64,000 nucleotides of DNA from Thiofilum flexile DSM 14609 (GCF_000380185.1 NZ_KB904754.1:1-64000); one strand, 5' to 3'. Numbered from the stretch's first letter, positions 16,411 to 25,169 are shown. Made by a program: numbers and translations. The notes: generated by a model from the sequence alone, not told the origin.

Positions 16411-19400
16411 GTAACTTCCAATTCCTCCCCAACACCTTCAACGACTTCAAACAAGCCGCCCAACGCGCCGAAAGCCACATCTATGGCGACCCCCGCGCCG
16501 CCTGCTTTCACGCCCGTTTCGCCCTAGAATCCGCCGTCCACTGGCTCTACCGCCACGACAGCAGCCTACACATGCCCTACGACCATAAGCTCGGCAGCCT
16601 ATTACACGAACCCAGCTTTCAAAACCAAATCCCCCAACAGATTTACTACAAAGCCAAAGCCATTCAACAAGTCGGTAATATGGCTGTCCACGACCCCCGC
16701 CCCCTACACACCGACGACGCCAAACGCCTAGTCAAAGAACTCCATCACATCGCCTACTGGCTCGCCCGCAGCTACACCACTAGCATCCCCTTGAGTGAGT
16801 CCATCACATGGCAAGAGGACAAGATACCCCGTCCGCTCTCCCTTGATGCGGTAGTGCCACGTAAAAATCTCGAAGAACTAGAAAAAAAGCTAGCCGCAGA
16901 AAGTGAAAAGAATCTCCAACAACAGCAAGAACGCGACCAACTAAACCAAGAGCTGCAAAAACTACGCGCCGAACTGATGGAAGTGCGCAAAGCCAATGAA
17001 GCCAAAACAGACACCCACGACTACTCTGAAACCGAAACCCGCGACTATCTGATTGATATTGAGCTACATCGCGCTGGTTGGCCTCTGAATCAGTCACGCG
17101 ATAAAGAATATAAAGTAAGCGGCATGCCAAACAATAAAGGCGTGGGGTATGCCGATTATGTCCTGTGGGGGGATGATGACAAACCCCTAGCCGTAGTCGA
17201 GGCTAAACGTACTAATGTGGATGCTGCAGTCGGTCAGCAACAGGCCAAACTCTATGCTGATTGTTTAGAGCAGATGCACGGTCAGCGCCCCTTGATTTTC
17301 TACACCAATGGCTATGACTATTGGCTTTGGGATGATACCCGTTACTCAGCCCGTAAGGTGCAAGGCTTCTATAATAAGGATGCCCTAGAACGTCTCATCC
17401 GGCGACGGGATAGTCGTCAGGAACTCGAAACCCGCAAGATTAATACCGAAATTGCCGGACGCTATTATCAAAAGCGTGTCATAGGCAGCATTTTTGAACA
17501 GTTCAACCGCTCACAACGTAAAGCGCTGTTAGTCATGGCAACCGGCACCGGCAAAACCCGTACCGCCATTGCCCTAGTCGATGTGCTGCAACGTGCCAAT
17601 TGGGTGAAACGTGCTCTATTTCTGGCGGATCGGGTTTCACTGGTGAATCAGGCCGCCAATGCCTTTAAAAAACACCTGCCCGACTCCAGTCCGGTCAATC
17701 TAGTCACCGAAAAGGATAATGACGGGCGTGTCTATGTCTGCACCTATCCCACTATGATGGGACTGATTGATGAAAGTAATCCCAAAAATGGCGAGGCTCG
17801 CTTTGGTGTGGGTTATTTTGACCTGATTATCATTGATGAAGCCCATCGTTCGGTTTATCAGAAATATCAGGCTATTTTTAACTACTTCGATGCGCTCTTG
17901 GTGGGTTTGACCGCCACGCCTAGCGAACATGTGGATAAAAACACCTATACCCTGTTTGATCTGGAAACCAGCGTCCCCACTGATGCCTATGAACTGGAAA
18001 CCGCCGTCAAAGATGGCTTTTTAGTACCACCACGGGTTAAACAGGTCGACCTTAAATTCCCCCATAATGGTATTGATTACGATTCACTCAGCGAAGAAGA
18101 AAAAGAGGAGTGGGATAGTAAAGACTGGGGACAACATGAGGACGGTCAGCAAAAAAATCCCGCCAAAGTGGATGCGGCAGCAGTTAATAAATGGCTGTTT
18201 AATAAAGACACCGTAGATAAAATGCTGCAATACCTCATGGAGCACGGTCATAAAGTCGATGGCGGGGATAGACTCGGCAAAACCGTCATTTTTGCCCGTA
18301 ATCATAAACATGCCGAATTTATTGAAGAGCGCTTCAACCATCATTATCCGCACTATGCGGGACATTTTGCCCGTATTATCGACAACCAATCGAAGTACCC
18401 ACAAAGCCTGATTGATGATTTTTCTATCGCGAATAAAGCGCCTCACATTGCCATTTCTGTGGATATGCTCGATACCGGCATTGATGTACCGGAAATTCTC
18501 AATCTGGTATTTTTCAAGCCCGTCTATTCACGCATTAAGTTCTGGCAAATGGTCGGACGGGGGACGAGACTGTGCTCCAATCTATTTGCACTAGGGGAGG
18601 ATAAAAAAGACTTCCGAATTTTTGACTTCTGCGCTAATTACAAACGTTTCAAAGAAAACCCGCTGGGCATAGAAACTAGCAATACGGTTCCGCTCGGAAC
18701 ACGCTTATTCCGTAGTCGTGCCCAATTACTCGGTGCCTTACATACTCAAAAAGCCGACCCCGCCAAGCAAGCAGAACTTGCCGCTGTGCAAGAAGCCGTG
18801 ACCAATGAATTATACGCGACGGTCAAAGCGATGAATCCTGATAACTTTATTGTCCGCACTCAGATGGAGGTGGTGGAACGCTTTCAGGAGCGCAAGGCTT
18901 GGAATAGCCTCACTGAGGAGGACAGCAACACGCTGCAACAAAAGCTAGCCACTTTACCCAGTGAAATCAGTACCGACCCGATTGAATCCCGTGCTTTTGA
19001 CTTAAATATCGTACAAATGCAATTGGCTTTGCTCTATGGTGATCAAAAAACCTATGAGCGTAACCGCCAGAAAATCCTCATTATTGCCGATAAGCTGGAA
19101 GATAAAGCCACTATCCCCTCCGTAGCCGCCCAAATAGACTACCTAACCACTATACAAGAGCAAACCTTCTGGGAGGGTATGAACATTGAACTGCTGGAAA
19201 CACTGCGGCGGCGTATTCGTTCACTCGTTACCTTTATTCAGAAAGAAGAGCAGCCGATTGTTTACACCGATTTTAAGGATGAGATTATAGGGGAGTCGGA
19301 AGAAACCGCCATAGAAATGCCCCGCATGACCGGCACCCAATATGCTAAAAAGGTCAAGGAGTATCTAAATAGCCACCTAAACAATATCGTGATTCATCGC

Positions 19401-19826
19401 CTACGGACTAATCAGCCTTTAACCGAGACAGACCTACAAAATCTAGAAAGCACGCTGCAAAAAATCGGGGACGAGGAGGGTGAAACCTTATTGAGTAATC
19501 TACTACAGCAAAGCGAAGCCCCAACACTCGCCTACTTTGTTCGTAGTATGGTCGGTATGGATAGACAAGCCGCCCAAGCCGCCTTTACGGTGTTTCTTGA
19601 GGACAGAAGCCTAACACCGCCGCAAATACGTTTTATTGAAATGCTGATTGACCAGCTAACCGCGCGTGGAGTGATGAAATCGGATGCTCTTTATGAAGCA
19701 CCCTTCAATAGTCTGCATGGTGATGGCCCTGAAGCACTGTTTGCAGGGAAAGATAATGTGATTGAGGGTATTTTTTCAGCCCTAGAGGCAACCCTGCCAC
19801 CGATACAAAAAATAGCGAGCGCCTAA
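16407..19826 (+). CDS. hsdR: Type I restriction endonuclease / translocase subunit
   Basis: Cleaves DNA after ATP-driven translocation. 1139 residues in order: N-terminal DUF4145-like helical domain (1-130), a coiled stretch (~150-200), PD-(D/E)XK nuclease with VVEAKR (E265, K267), SF2 helicase with Walker A MATGTGKT (377-384) and DEAH (477-480), motif III-like TATPS, motif VI region MVGRGTRL, and a C-terminal domain that contacts the methylase. No frameshift is seen. The fused DUF4145 start marks a common HsdR variant. Copy B of the 31-bp repeat follows 25 bp after the stop. Confidence 0.95.
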   Translation: MSNFQFLPNTFNDFKQAAQRAESHIYGDPRAACFHARFALESAVHWLYRHDSSLHMPYDHKLGSLLHEPSFQNQIPQQIYYKAKAIQQVGNMAVHDPRPLHTDDAKRLVKELHHIAYWLARSYTTSIPLSESITWQEDKIPRPLSLDAVVPRKNLEELEKKLAAESEKNLQQQQERDQLNQELQKLRAELMEVRKANEAKTDTHDYSETETRDYLIDIELHRAGWPLNQSRDKEYKVSGMPNNKGVGYADYVLWGDDDKPLAVVEAKRTNVDAAVGQQQAKLYADCLEQMHGQRPLIFYTNGYDYWLWDDTRYSARKVQGFYNKDALERLIRRRDSRQELETRKINTEIAGRYYQKRVIGSIFEQFNRSQRKALLVMATGTGKTRTAIALVDVLQRANWVKRALFLADRVSLVNQAANAFKKHLPDSSPVNLVTEKDNDGRVYVCTYPTMMGLIDESNPKNGEARFGVGYFDLIIIDEAHRSVYQKYQAIFNYFDALLVGLTATPSEHVDKNTYTLFDLETSVPTDAYELETAVKDGFLVPPRVKQVDLKFPHNGIDYDSLSEEEKEEWDSKDWGQHEDGQQKNPAKVDAAAVNKWLFNKDTVDKMLQYLMEHGHKVDGGDRLGKTVIFARNHKHAEFIEERFNHHYPHYAGHFARIIDNQSKYPQSLIDDFSIANKAPHIAISVDMLDTGIDVPEILNLVFFKPVYSRIKFWQMVGRGTRLCSNLFALGEDKKDFRIFDFCANYKRFKENPLGIETSNTVPLGTRLFRSRAQLLGALHTQKADPAKQAELAAVQEAVTNELYATVKAMNPDNFIVRTQMEVVERFQERKAWNSLTEEDSNTLQQKLATLPSEISTDPIESRAFDLNIVQMQLALLYGDQKTYERNRQKILIIADKLEDKATIPSVAAQIDYLTTIQEQTFWEGMNIELLETLRRRIRSLVTFIQKEEQPIVYTDFKDEIIGESEETAIEMPRMTGTQYAKKVKEYLNSHLNNIVIHRLRTNQPLTETDLQNLESTLQKIGDEEGETLLSNLLQQSEAPTLAYFVRSMVGMDRQAAQAAFTVFLEDRSLTPPQIRFIEMLIDQLTARGVMKSDALYEAPFNSLHGDGPEALFAGKDNVIEGIFSALEATLPPIQKIASA

Positions 19827-19850
19827 TATTTTTCTAGCTTGAAAAGTGAA

Positions 19851-19881
19851 TGGTCAGCACCAGACCATAGGGCTATGCCAT
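19851..19881 (+). repeat. 31-bp dispersed direct repeat, copy B
   Basis: Identical to copy C and 29/31 to copy A. It lies 25 bp past hsdR, so A and B frame the type I system exactly, while B and C frame the VOC gene. Confidence 0.9.
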
Positions 19882-20005
19882 CATCAATGGGAAGCGGATT
19901 ACAATATCCAACCTTAAACTAGAATGGTAATAGTGATTGCCGTGATGGTTGAAATCACTGCGAATATTTGAATCACCTGATGACCTATGCAAGGAGACGA
20001 TACTC

Positions 20006-20392
20006 ATGAAACCCAATCCTGTTGTTTGGTTTGAAATCTATGTACAAGATATGGAACGCGCTCAGGCTTTTTATGAGGCCATGCTCCAGATTAAGCTAGA
20101 ACCATTATCTCTTCCCGACTCAGACGACTCCACTATGGAAATGCGTGCTTTCCCCATGGGGGAGAAAACTGTAGGTGCTGGTGGTGCCTTAGTGAAAATG
20201 GAAGGCGTACCATCTGGTGGCATGGGAACACTGGTCTATTTCAGTTGCGAGGATTGCTCAGTAGAAGCTCAACGTGCAGCAGCCAACGGTGGCAGTATTT
20301 CTAAGCATAAAATGGCTATTGGACCGTTCGGCTTCATTACACTGGTGCAGGATACTGAAGGAAACATGATCGGGCTGCATTCGATGCAGTAA
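20006..20392 (+). CDS. VOC/glyoxalase-family protein
   Basis: 128 residues of the vicinal-oxygen-chelate fold: paired beta-alpha-beta-beta-beta modules starting PVVWFEIYVQDMERAQAFYEAML, with a second module TLVYFSCEDCSVEAQRAAANGG and a closing DTEGNMIGLHS. AAGGAG lies 9 nt before this ATG, better than an upstream start. Such small VOC proteins include lyases, dioxygenases and binding proteins; metal ligands are not obvious enough to assign a reaction. It sits between two identical copies of the 31-bp repeat. Confidence 0.8.
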   Translation: MKPNPVVWFEIYVQDMERAQAFYEAMLQIKLEPLSLPDSDDSTMEMRAFPMGEKTVGAGGALVKMEGVPSGGMGTLVYFSCEDCSVEAQRAAANGGSISKHKMAIGPFGFITLVQDTEGNMIGLHSMQ

Positions 20393-20416
20393 CCCCACCC
20401 TCCTTTTTTGTCATGG

Positions 20417-20447
20417 TGGTCAGCACCAGACCATAGGGCTATGCCAT
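20417..20447 (+). repeat. 31-bp dispersed direct repeat, copy C
   Basis: Identical to copy B over all 31 positions. It directly abuts the right end of the tnpB element (about 13 bp away). Confidence 0.9.
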
Positions 20448-20459
20448 GATGGGGTGACA

Positions 20460-21681
20460 TTGACATCCTCCCCGACCTAAAGGACGGGGATTCCTGCTGC
20501 CAGACGCTCATATCCGAGCGCGAGAATGTTCTTAGCCGCATTAATATCTCTATCATGCAGCACCCCACACTCAGAGCAAGACCATTCTCTTATTCCAAGA
20601 CCCGCTCTACCTTTCGGACTATTAGGGCTTATACAGCCGCAACACGAACACGTCTGGGTAGTGTACTGTTCATTGACCTCTAGAAACACCCCTGACCGCG
20701 CACTCGCTTTGTATTTCAGTTGTGTCTTGAGCATAAACCAGCCCGCATCTAAAACGCTCTTTGCCATCTTCGTTTTAGCGAGACCGGAACTGCTCACGTT
20801 GCCAATGACGATTAAGCCGTTTGCTTTAACGACTTTATTGGAAAATTGATGGATAGCCTCTAAGCGCCTGTTTTTAATCTGGGCGTGGATAGCCTTTACC
20901 CGTTTCTTTTGCTTAGCGCGTTGAGCTTTGCCTAGTTTAGGTTCTAGCTCTCGATAGAAATCACCACGCTCTAATTTATCCCCATTGCTACAGGTTGCGG
21001 TGTCTTTTAGACCTAGGTCAATACCCACTTCACCCGTAGCAGGTGTTAGGTTATTAACGACTTCTACTACTACATTGAAGTACCAACGGCCTCGCGCCTC
21101 TTGGGAAAAAGAGCCAGAGCGAAACTCATATTGAGAAAGCCCATAGCTATCCCATACACCAAAAAAATGACCCGCATAGCGTACTTGCCCATGCTTCCAA
21201 ACCGCAGCACCTTTTTTAAAGGGTATCCAACCTAAGGAGCGTTTAGAACCACTCGATACTCTCCAACGCAGTTTGCTTTTCTTGAATTGCTTACGCGCTT
21301 TTTCGTGAACCGCAATGGTTTCTTGAATCGTCGAGGAGTGAATCATAAAGCCACGTTCGGCTTTAATGCCTTTGAGTTGGCTTTGTAGGTCATAAGCACT
21401 GAGATAAAGTGAGTGAAAACCAAACTCTGGAATGAAAAAGTGAGAATAATAGGCGGTTTCTTCATTCGCGGCATTCCACACCTGATTCACCTCAAACGCC
21501 ATACGTTCAAGAATAGGCTTGTATTTATCCTTGATGCGAACTTTGAGAGTTTTCAGGTGAGTGGATGATTTCATGATGTTGATTATACTACAAAAGGTGC
21601 TAACTGCTATAACCGTGGTACTACCTTTCATCGGCTGTCGCCGATCGCCTTATATCCCCTAGCTGAAGCAAGGGGCTTTAC
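20460..21681 (-). mobile_element. IS200/IS605-group element carrying tnpB only
   Basis: About 1.2 kb. The right end at 20460-20490 has the family hairpin: TCCCCG-A-CC ... GG-A-CGGGGA around TAAA, preceded by TTGACATCC. The left end at about 21656-21681 has the second hairpin, CCCCT ... AGGGG, then CTTTAC. No Y1 transposase (tnpA) is present, so it needs one in trans to move. Insertion coincides with loss of the 5' part of a glutathione S-transferase gene. Boundaries are estimated from hairpin positions. Confidence 0.8.
20477..21574 (-). CDS. tnpB: TnpB, RNA-guided nuclease of an IS200/IS605 element
   Basis: 365 residues. N-terminal helix-turn-helix/WED-like region, then a split RuvC domain: D186 in GIDLGLKDTA, zinc ribbon C309-C312 and C333-C336, and HDRDINAAKN with D341/D343. 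The second RuvC glutamate, normally in an IVVEDLN-type motif, is replaced by G258 in LIVIGNVSSSGLAKTKMAKSVLDAGW-like sequence; E302 just before the zinc ribbon (VNEQYTTQTC, where many relatives have Pro) could substitute. Whether the nuclease is active is therefore open. The stop codon lies inside the right-end hairpin, as expected if the 3' end doubles as guide RNA. The ATG at 21574 matches the family start better than the upstream one at 21631. Confidence 0.9.
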   Translation of the reverse strand: MKSSTHLKTLKVRIKDKYKPILERMAFEVNQVWNAANEETAYYSHFFIPEFGFHSLYLSAYDLQSQLKGIKAERGFMIHSSTIQETIAVHEKARKQFKKSKLRWRVSSGSKRSLGWIPFKKGAAVWKHGQVRYAGHFFGVWDSYGLSQYEFRSGSFSQEARGRWYFNVVVEVVNNLTPATGEVGIDLGLKDTATCSNGDKLERGDFYRELEPKLGKAQRAKQKKRVKAIHAQIKNRRLEAIHQFSNKVVKANGLIVIGNVSSSGLAKTKMAKSVLDAGWFMLKTQLKYKASARSGVFLEVNEQYTTQTCSCCGCISPNSPKGRAGLGIREWSCSECGVLHDRDINAAKNILALGYERLAAGIPVL

Positions 21682-21684
21682 GAC

Positions 21685-22161
21685 TGGTTCGGTAAAGTTC
21701 CGGCACTCAAGCATGGTGCTGCCATAGTGACGGAAACAGCCGCTATCTGTGCTTATCTTGCGGATTATTTTCCAGACAAAAATATGATTCCACCGGCTGG
21801 CTCACCCGCACGAGCGGCCTTTTACCGCTGGCTATTCTTTGCTGCAGGGCCATTAGAACAAGCTATAACGGTCAAATCACAACGCTGGGCTGTTGCAGCA
21901 GATCAGGAAAATGTAGTCGGTTTTGGTAATTACGACAAAACCATGGCTACCCTACGCACTGCCCTGCAATCGGGTCCCTATATCTGTGGAGAACAATTCA
22001 CCGCTGCGGATGTCTATATCGGCTCTCATATTGGCTTTGGCCTACTATTCAATACCATCGAAACCAATCCTGACTTTGAAGCCTATGTAAAACGCCTATA
22101 TGCACGCCCAGCCTTTCAGCGGGCAGAACAAATCAATGATGAACAATTCAAGTCAGCCTAA
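21685..22161 (+). pseudogene. Glutathione S-transferase, 5'-truncated
   Basis: The frame reads WFGKVPALKHGAAIVTETAAICAYLADYF before a GTG at 21727 that could be mistaken for a start. VPALKHG and the ETAAICAYL glutathione-binding segment belong to the GST N-terminal thioredoxin fold, so roughly the first 50 residues are missing. The C-terminal helical domain (GEQFTAADVYIGSHIGF) is intact to the stop at 22161. The upstream frame runs into the IS left end. The lost 5' part is not found on the far side of the element (20393-20459), so a deletion accompanied or followed insertion. Confidence 0.8.
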
Positions 22162-22177
22162 CTTGATCTCATGCGGA

Positions 22178-22201
22178 CTCCTGACACCACATTGTCAGGA
22201 G
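22178..22201. terminator. Perfect hairpin between convergent genes
   Basis: CTCCTGACA (22178-22186) pairs with TGTCAGGAG (22193-22201), 6-nt loop, between the GST remnant and the nucleotidyltransferase fusion gene. It likely ends transcripts from one or both sides. Confidence 0.5.
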
Positions 22202-22216
22202 ACTCTGCCACATTGA

Positions 22217-23401
22217 TTATGCCGAGTGTTGGCGCAACTGATAGATAAAAGCGTCTACTGCAGCACCATCCTTAGCTTGGGCTTTTATAATAACCCGCTC
22301 ATACCCCGCCCCTTCAAACTGATCTATCTCGTCCCAATAGGCAGATAAATTATCCGAGCTAAATAGATAACCACAGACTACCTCACCGTCTGGTGTGGGA
22401 ATAATACCCGGAAAACCCATGTCAGCGCCCCAGCCCTCACTCACTAAGCGCCCCCGAACAGTAGCCTCTACCCATTCACCCCCCACCTTTTTAAGTAAAT
22501 GCTCATTAGGACGACCGGGTGCTAGCGAGCCATACACGAATAACTTATTAACCGTTAGATTTAAGGTCTGAGTGGGATCAATACCCTCCTTGATCAATAG
22601 GTCATCTAGGCTATCGAGTAACTCATCTAGTCGATGTAACAACATTTCATCCGCCGTAGCTGCACCTCGCAATACTTTCTCAACCTGAGTCTGAAAATCC
22701 ACAGGTAACTTCGGGCACTTCTGCAATGCAAAGGCTACTAGTTTCTTTTCACCCGGATTCAGAATTTCATTAATGGCAAACAACATATCAAAATAACTGG
22801 CGAATAAAGCCGCTACTCGATGATTAATACTGACTAGATCCTGACGCTCAATCGCTTTTTTAATCTGGGCATAGTAGGAGGGAATCACAGCCCTCAACAC
22901 GGGATGATTTTTGGCAATAATGGCGCGTTTCAGCGTGGCAGGATAAGGCAGACTATAGCGCTGCTGTAACTGCGCAAACCAACCTTGGCGATCAAACAGT
23001 ATGTTTGAGTTTGAAATCGTATACCAGAAACAGGTGGTATAGCCCATACTAGCTTGATGAGACACTGCCACGCGCTCTAGTTGTTCGGTGATCCAAGACA
23101 GACTCCAATAGATCATATCGACCTCAATACCAGACTCTAGGTCAAACCATTCATCACCTAAATCCCAGAAGGTCAGATTCAGATCTGCCTTGCTCGCCCC
23201 TAGTGTTTTGACTATCGACTCCCGTGTGCTTAAGGGAATGATTTCATTGGAATAGATATACAGATCAATATCAGAATGCTTATCTAAGTTGCCACTAGAC
23301 TGTGACCCACCAAGGGCAATAGCCTCTACACACGGTATAGCCCTGAAATGCTCAACCAGTTTATTCGTGAGTAGGGAGTATTCTGAAGCTTTCTTTTGCA
23401 T
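22217..23401 (-). CDS. Nucleotidyltransferase-GGCT fusion protein
   Basis: 394 residues joining two domains. Residues 1-~120 form a polymerase-beta-type nucleotidyltransferase with GGSQSSG (31-37) and SDIDLYIY (D44, D46 as metal ligands), as in DUF4037 proteins; a helical region follows to ~270. Residues 287-394 form a gamma-glutamylcyclotransferase/AIG2-like domain with FVYGSLAPG (YGS 290-292) and a candidate catalytic glutamate E363 in DQFEGAGYERV. Either half alone is common; the fusion is unusual. The second domain may act on gamma-glutamylamines or peptides. Function of the pair is unknown. Confidence 0.78.
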   Translation of the reverse strand: MQKKASEYSLLTNKLVEHFRAIPCVEAIALGGSQSSGNLDKHSDIDLYIYSNEIIPLSTRESIVKTLGASKADLNLTFWDLGDEWFDLESGIEVDMIYWSLSWITEQLERVAVSHQASMGYTTCFWYTISNSNILFDRQGWFAQLQQRYSLPYPATLKRAIIAKNHPVLRAVIPSYYAQIKKAIERQDLVSINHRVAALFASYFDMLFAINEILNPGEKKLVAFALQKCPKLPVDFQTQVEKVLRGAATADEMLLHRLDELLDSLDDLLIKEGIDPTQTLNLTVNKLFVYGSLAPGRPNEHLLKKVGGEWVEATVRGRLVSEGWGADMGFPGIIPTPDGEVVCGYLFSSDNLSAYWDEIDQFEGAGYERVIIKAQAKDGAAVDAFIYQLRQHSA

Positions 23402-23625
23402 ACAATTTTCTCGTTGAGGTCAATAAATAGGGCAGATAACAACCCAACTTCCTAATTTGAGTCTACCAATAGGCTCAAATGTACTCATCATATCAATATC
23501 TGCCTACTCATCTACCCCACCCTTGGCTTAAAAGCTGTCTAAGGTATCAATTCTATGAGGAGTTTATCACTCATATGTTTTCAACCCCTCTAAATCATGG
23601 CCAATTTCTACTTTAGAAATTAACT

Positions 23626-23876
23626 ATGGCCGATAGACCTGCAGGACAATCCAAAATGGGGGGACGTAAGTACACCGAACAAAAGTACCGCCTTAAGGAT
23701 ATATTGCGCTTTCGAGGAGCAAAAAAGCTGATATAGATACAGAGTTTATAGTAAATGAAAAATTAGATACTTTTTTGCGTAACCATGTTCAGGATGGAAG
23801 ATTACTCAATGGAGCAAAGGTACGATTTAGCGATAATCCCAAGGTATCGGGTTTTACACTCGATTTTGATTTGTAG
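23626..23876 (+). pseudogene. Possible toxin C-terminal tail, frameshifted
   Basis: An open stretch starting ATG at 23626 reads GRKYTEQKYRLKDILRFRGAKK, then stops at 23734. Shifting frame at a run of six A (23721-23726) continues ADIDTEFIVNEKLDTFLRNH...KVRFSDNPKVSGFTLDFDL to TAG at 23874. The join is smooth, suggesting one ~82-residue coding sequence broken by a homopolymer indel. It ends 13 bp before the next gene. The arrangement of a short C-terminal fragment followed directly by a small acidic-type gene is that of an orphan polymorphic-toxin tail with its immunity gene; no toxin family was recognised. Confidence 0.45.
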
Positions 23877-23889
23877 TGAGGTTTAAATA

Positions 23890-24330
23890 ATGAATGCAGA
23901 TAGAGATGCTTGGTATCGTAGTCGGATTTTATGGAAAGCTAGTCAGCATAAGCTTTTGGATAAAAAGTGTTATAAATTTTCTGATTTACCAGAGAATGAG
24001 GCCTCATTGATTCAAAATATGCTTCCTTCGAGTGTTAATCCTGTGATTGTATTTTGGGAAAATCAAGACAAATGGACTGTTCTTGGAACAAGAATAGTTG
24101 CTTCTTTTTATCAAGGCAACTTGGTTCTTGCTGAGCTTGACAAAATAAATAAGCAGATAAGTGTCGTGCTACCAAAAAACTCTGATCCAAAAAATATCAA
24201 ACGAGAAGCTAGTTTTCTTAGGTTGGATGCTCTTGATACTCTCATTTGGGCACCGGCTGGCTCAGAGTTATTTGCATTGATGAATATTTTGCAGATGTTC
24301 CCATTAGTTAAAAAAATTGATTTACTTTAA
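23890..24330 (+). CDS. Hypothetical protein, candidate immunity protein
   Basis: 146 residues, soluble, no signal peptide or known motif. Middle segment NPVIVFWENQDKWTVLGTRIVASF looks like beta strands, and the C-terminus (PAGSELFALMNILQMFPLVKKIDLL) is helical and hydrophobic. TGAGG lies 8 nt before the ATG. It follows the frameshifted fragment by 13 bp on the same strand and is lower in GC than neighbouring core genes. The immunity role is inferred from position only. Confidence 0.55.
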   Translation: MNADRDAWYRSRILWKASQHKLLDKKCYKFSDLPENEASLIQNMLPSSVNPVIVFWENQDKWTVLGTRIVASFYQGNLVLAELDKINKQISVVLPKNSDPKNIKREASFLRLDALDTLIWAPAGSELFALMNILQMFPLVKKIDLL

Positions 24331-24389
24331 ATAGCCATCGTTTGATTCCTAAAGTTCCTTTTTTTTAGGAGGAGAATACAAATAAGAAA

Positions 24390-24569
24390 ATGGCTATCAC
24401 AGGCGATGGTTTTCTTGTCGTAGCTACCATAAAAAATATGAATGTGCCAGTCGAAGTAGAAGTTTGTAGTAGCCAACCTATCAACAACTTTGGTCTATGG
24501 GATCACATTGTTCAATGTGGAATAGACGTTACTTCCCCCAATTATCTGTGTAATAGCGAAGAATATTGA
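24390..24569 (+). CDS. Short hypothetical ORF, possibly a gene remnant
   Basis: 59 residues (MAITGDGFLVVATIKNMNVPVE ... CNSEEY) starting at the only ATG in frame. AGGAGG is present but about 14 nt upstream. Not recognised. Its size and position among similar small genes suggest either a truncated immunity gene or noise. Confidence 0.3.
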   Translation: MAITGDGFLVVATIKNMNVPVEVEVCSSQPINNFGLWDHIVQCGIDVTSPNYLCNSEEY

Positions 24570-24701
24570 AGGAGTTAAGCGTACCTGAAGCTGCTTAAAC
24601 ACCTAATCCTTGCGCCGCCCAACGCAAAGGCAATGACTCGATCACTCACCACATCAACGGTCGATCCCAGCCAACACTCCTACGTTTTGTTACGAGGAAA
24701 C
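24570..24701. other. Intergenic remainder in the immunity cluster
   Basis: Higher GC than the genes on either side. No frame continues into either neighbour; no hairpin of note. It may be debris of older genes. Confidence 0.3.
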
Positions 24702-25070
24702 CTATAATTGCTTCGCATCTAGCCAGCGACTTATAGGAGTATCTTTTATGTCAGATATTTTACAGATAAGTCCATGGTCATTATCTATAACTGCATGACT
24801 ATCCGTAGGGAAATTATCAATAAACTCCTGTAATAAACTATTATCTCGCCACTCAATTAAATAGGGAATTGGTTCTAATATTAACGACTTGACTACTAAC
24901 AGCTCATCTTCGTCATAATCACGCCATATATCATTAGGCTGATAGATGCTGAGCCAACCATTTGAAGTCTCTATAACGAATCTACCATCCTCAGTTATAT
25001 ATTGATTTACTAGGCTACTCCACGATTTTAGATGAGATTCTTTTTCAAAGAAAATTACTATTGAATTCAT
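24702..25070 (-). CDS. Hypothetical protein, candidate immunity protein
   Basis: 122 residues, acidic, no signal peptide (MNSIVIFFEKESHLKSWSSLVNQYITEDGRFVIETSNGWLSIY-type start; DYDEDELLVVKSLILEPIPYLIEWRD in the middle). The alternating strand pattern and acidity resemble contact-dependent or Rhs immunity proteins, but no family is recognised. It is on the opposite strand to the previous two genes and lies about 100 bp downstream of another candidate at 25170-25523. Confidence 0.55.
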   Translation of the reverse strand: MNSIVIFFEKESHLKSWSSLVNQYITEDGRFVIETSNGWLSIYQPNDIWRDYDEDELLVVKSLILEPIPYLIEWRDNSLLQEFIDNFPTDSHAVIDNDHGLICKISDIKDTPISRWLDAKQL

Positions 25071-25169
25071 GGCTTCACTACACCTATCAATGTAGAGCTT
25101 TTGGTATCTTTATGCAGACAGACCCAAGTGTCAGCTAATCGTGAACCAGATCAGTTAAATACTAGCTTT

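Noticed and set aside
20477-21574. A Cas12-type CRISPR effector
   Set aside because: Its size, the IS hairpins and the absence of any repeat-spacer array point to TnpB of an IS200/IS605 element.
21727-22161. A complete short GST gene starting at GTG 21727
   Set aside because: Coding similarity continues upstream of that codon to the IS end, and the glutathione-binding half is incomplete; it is a truncated gene.
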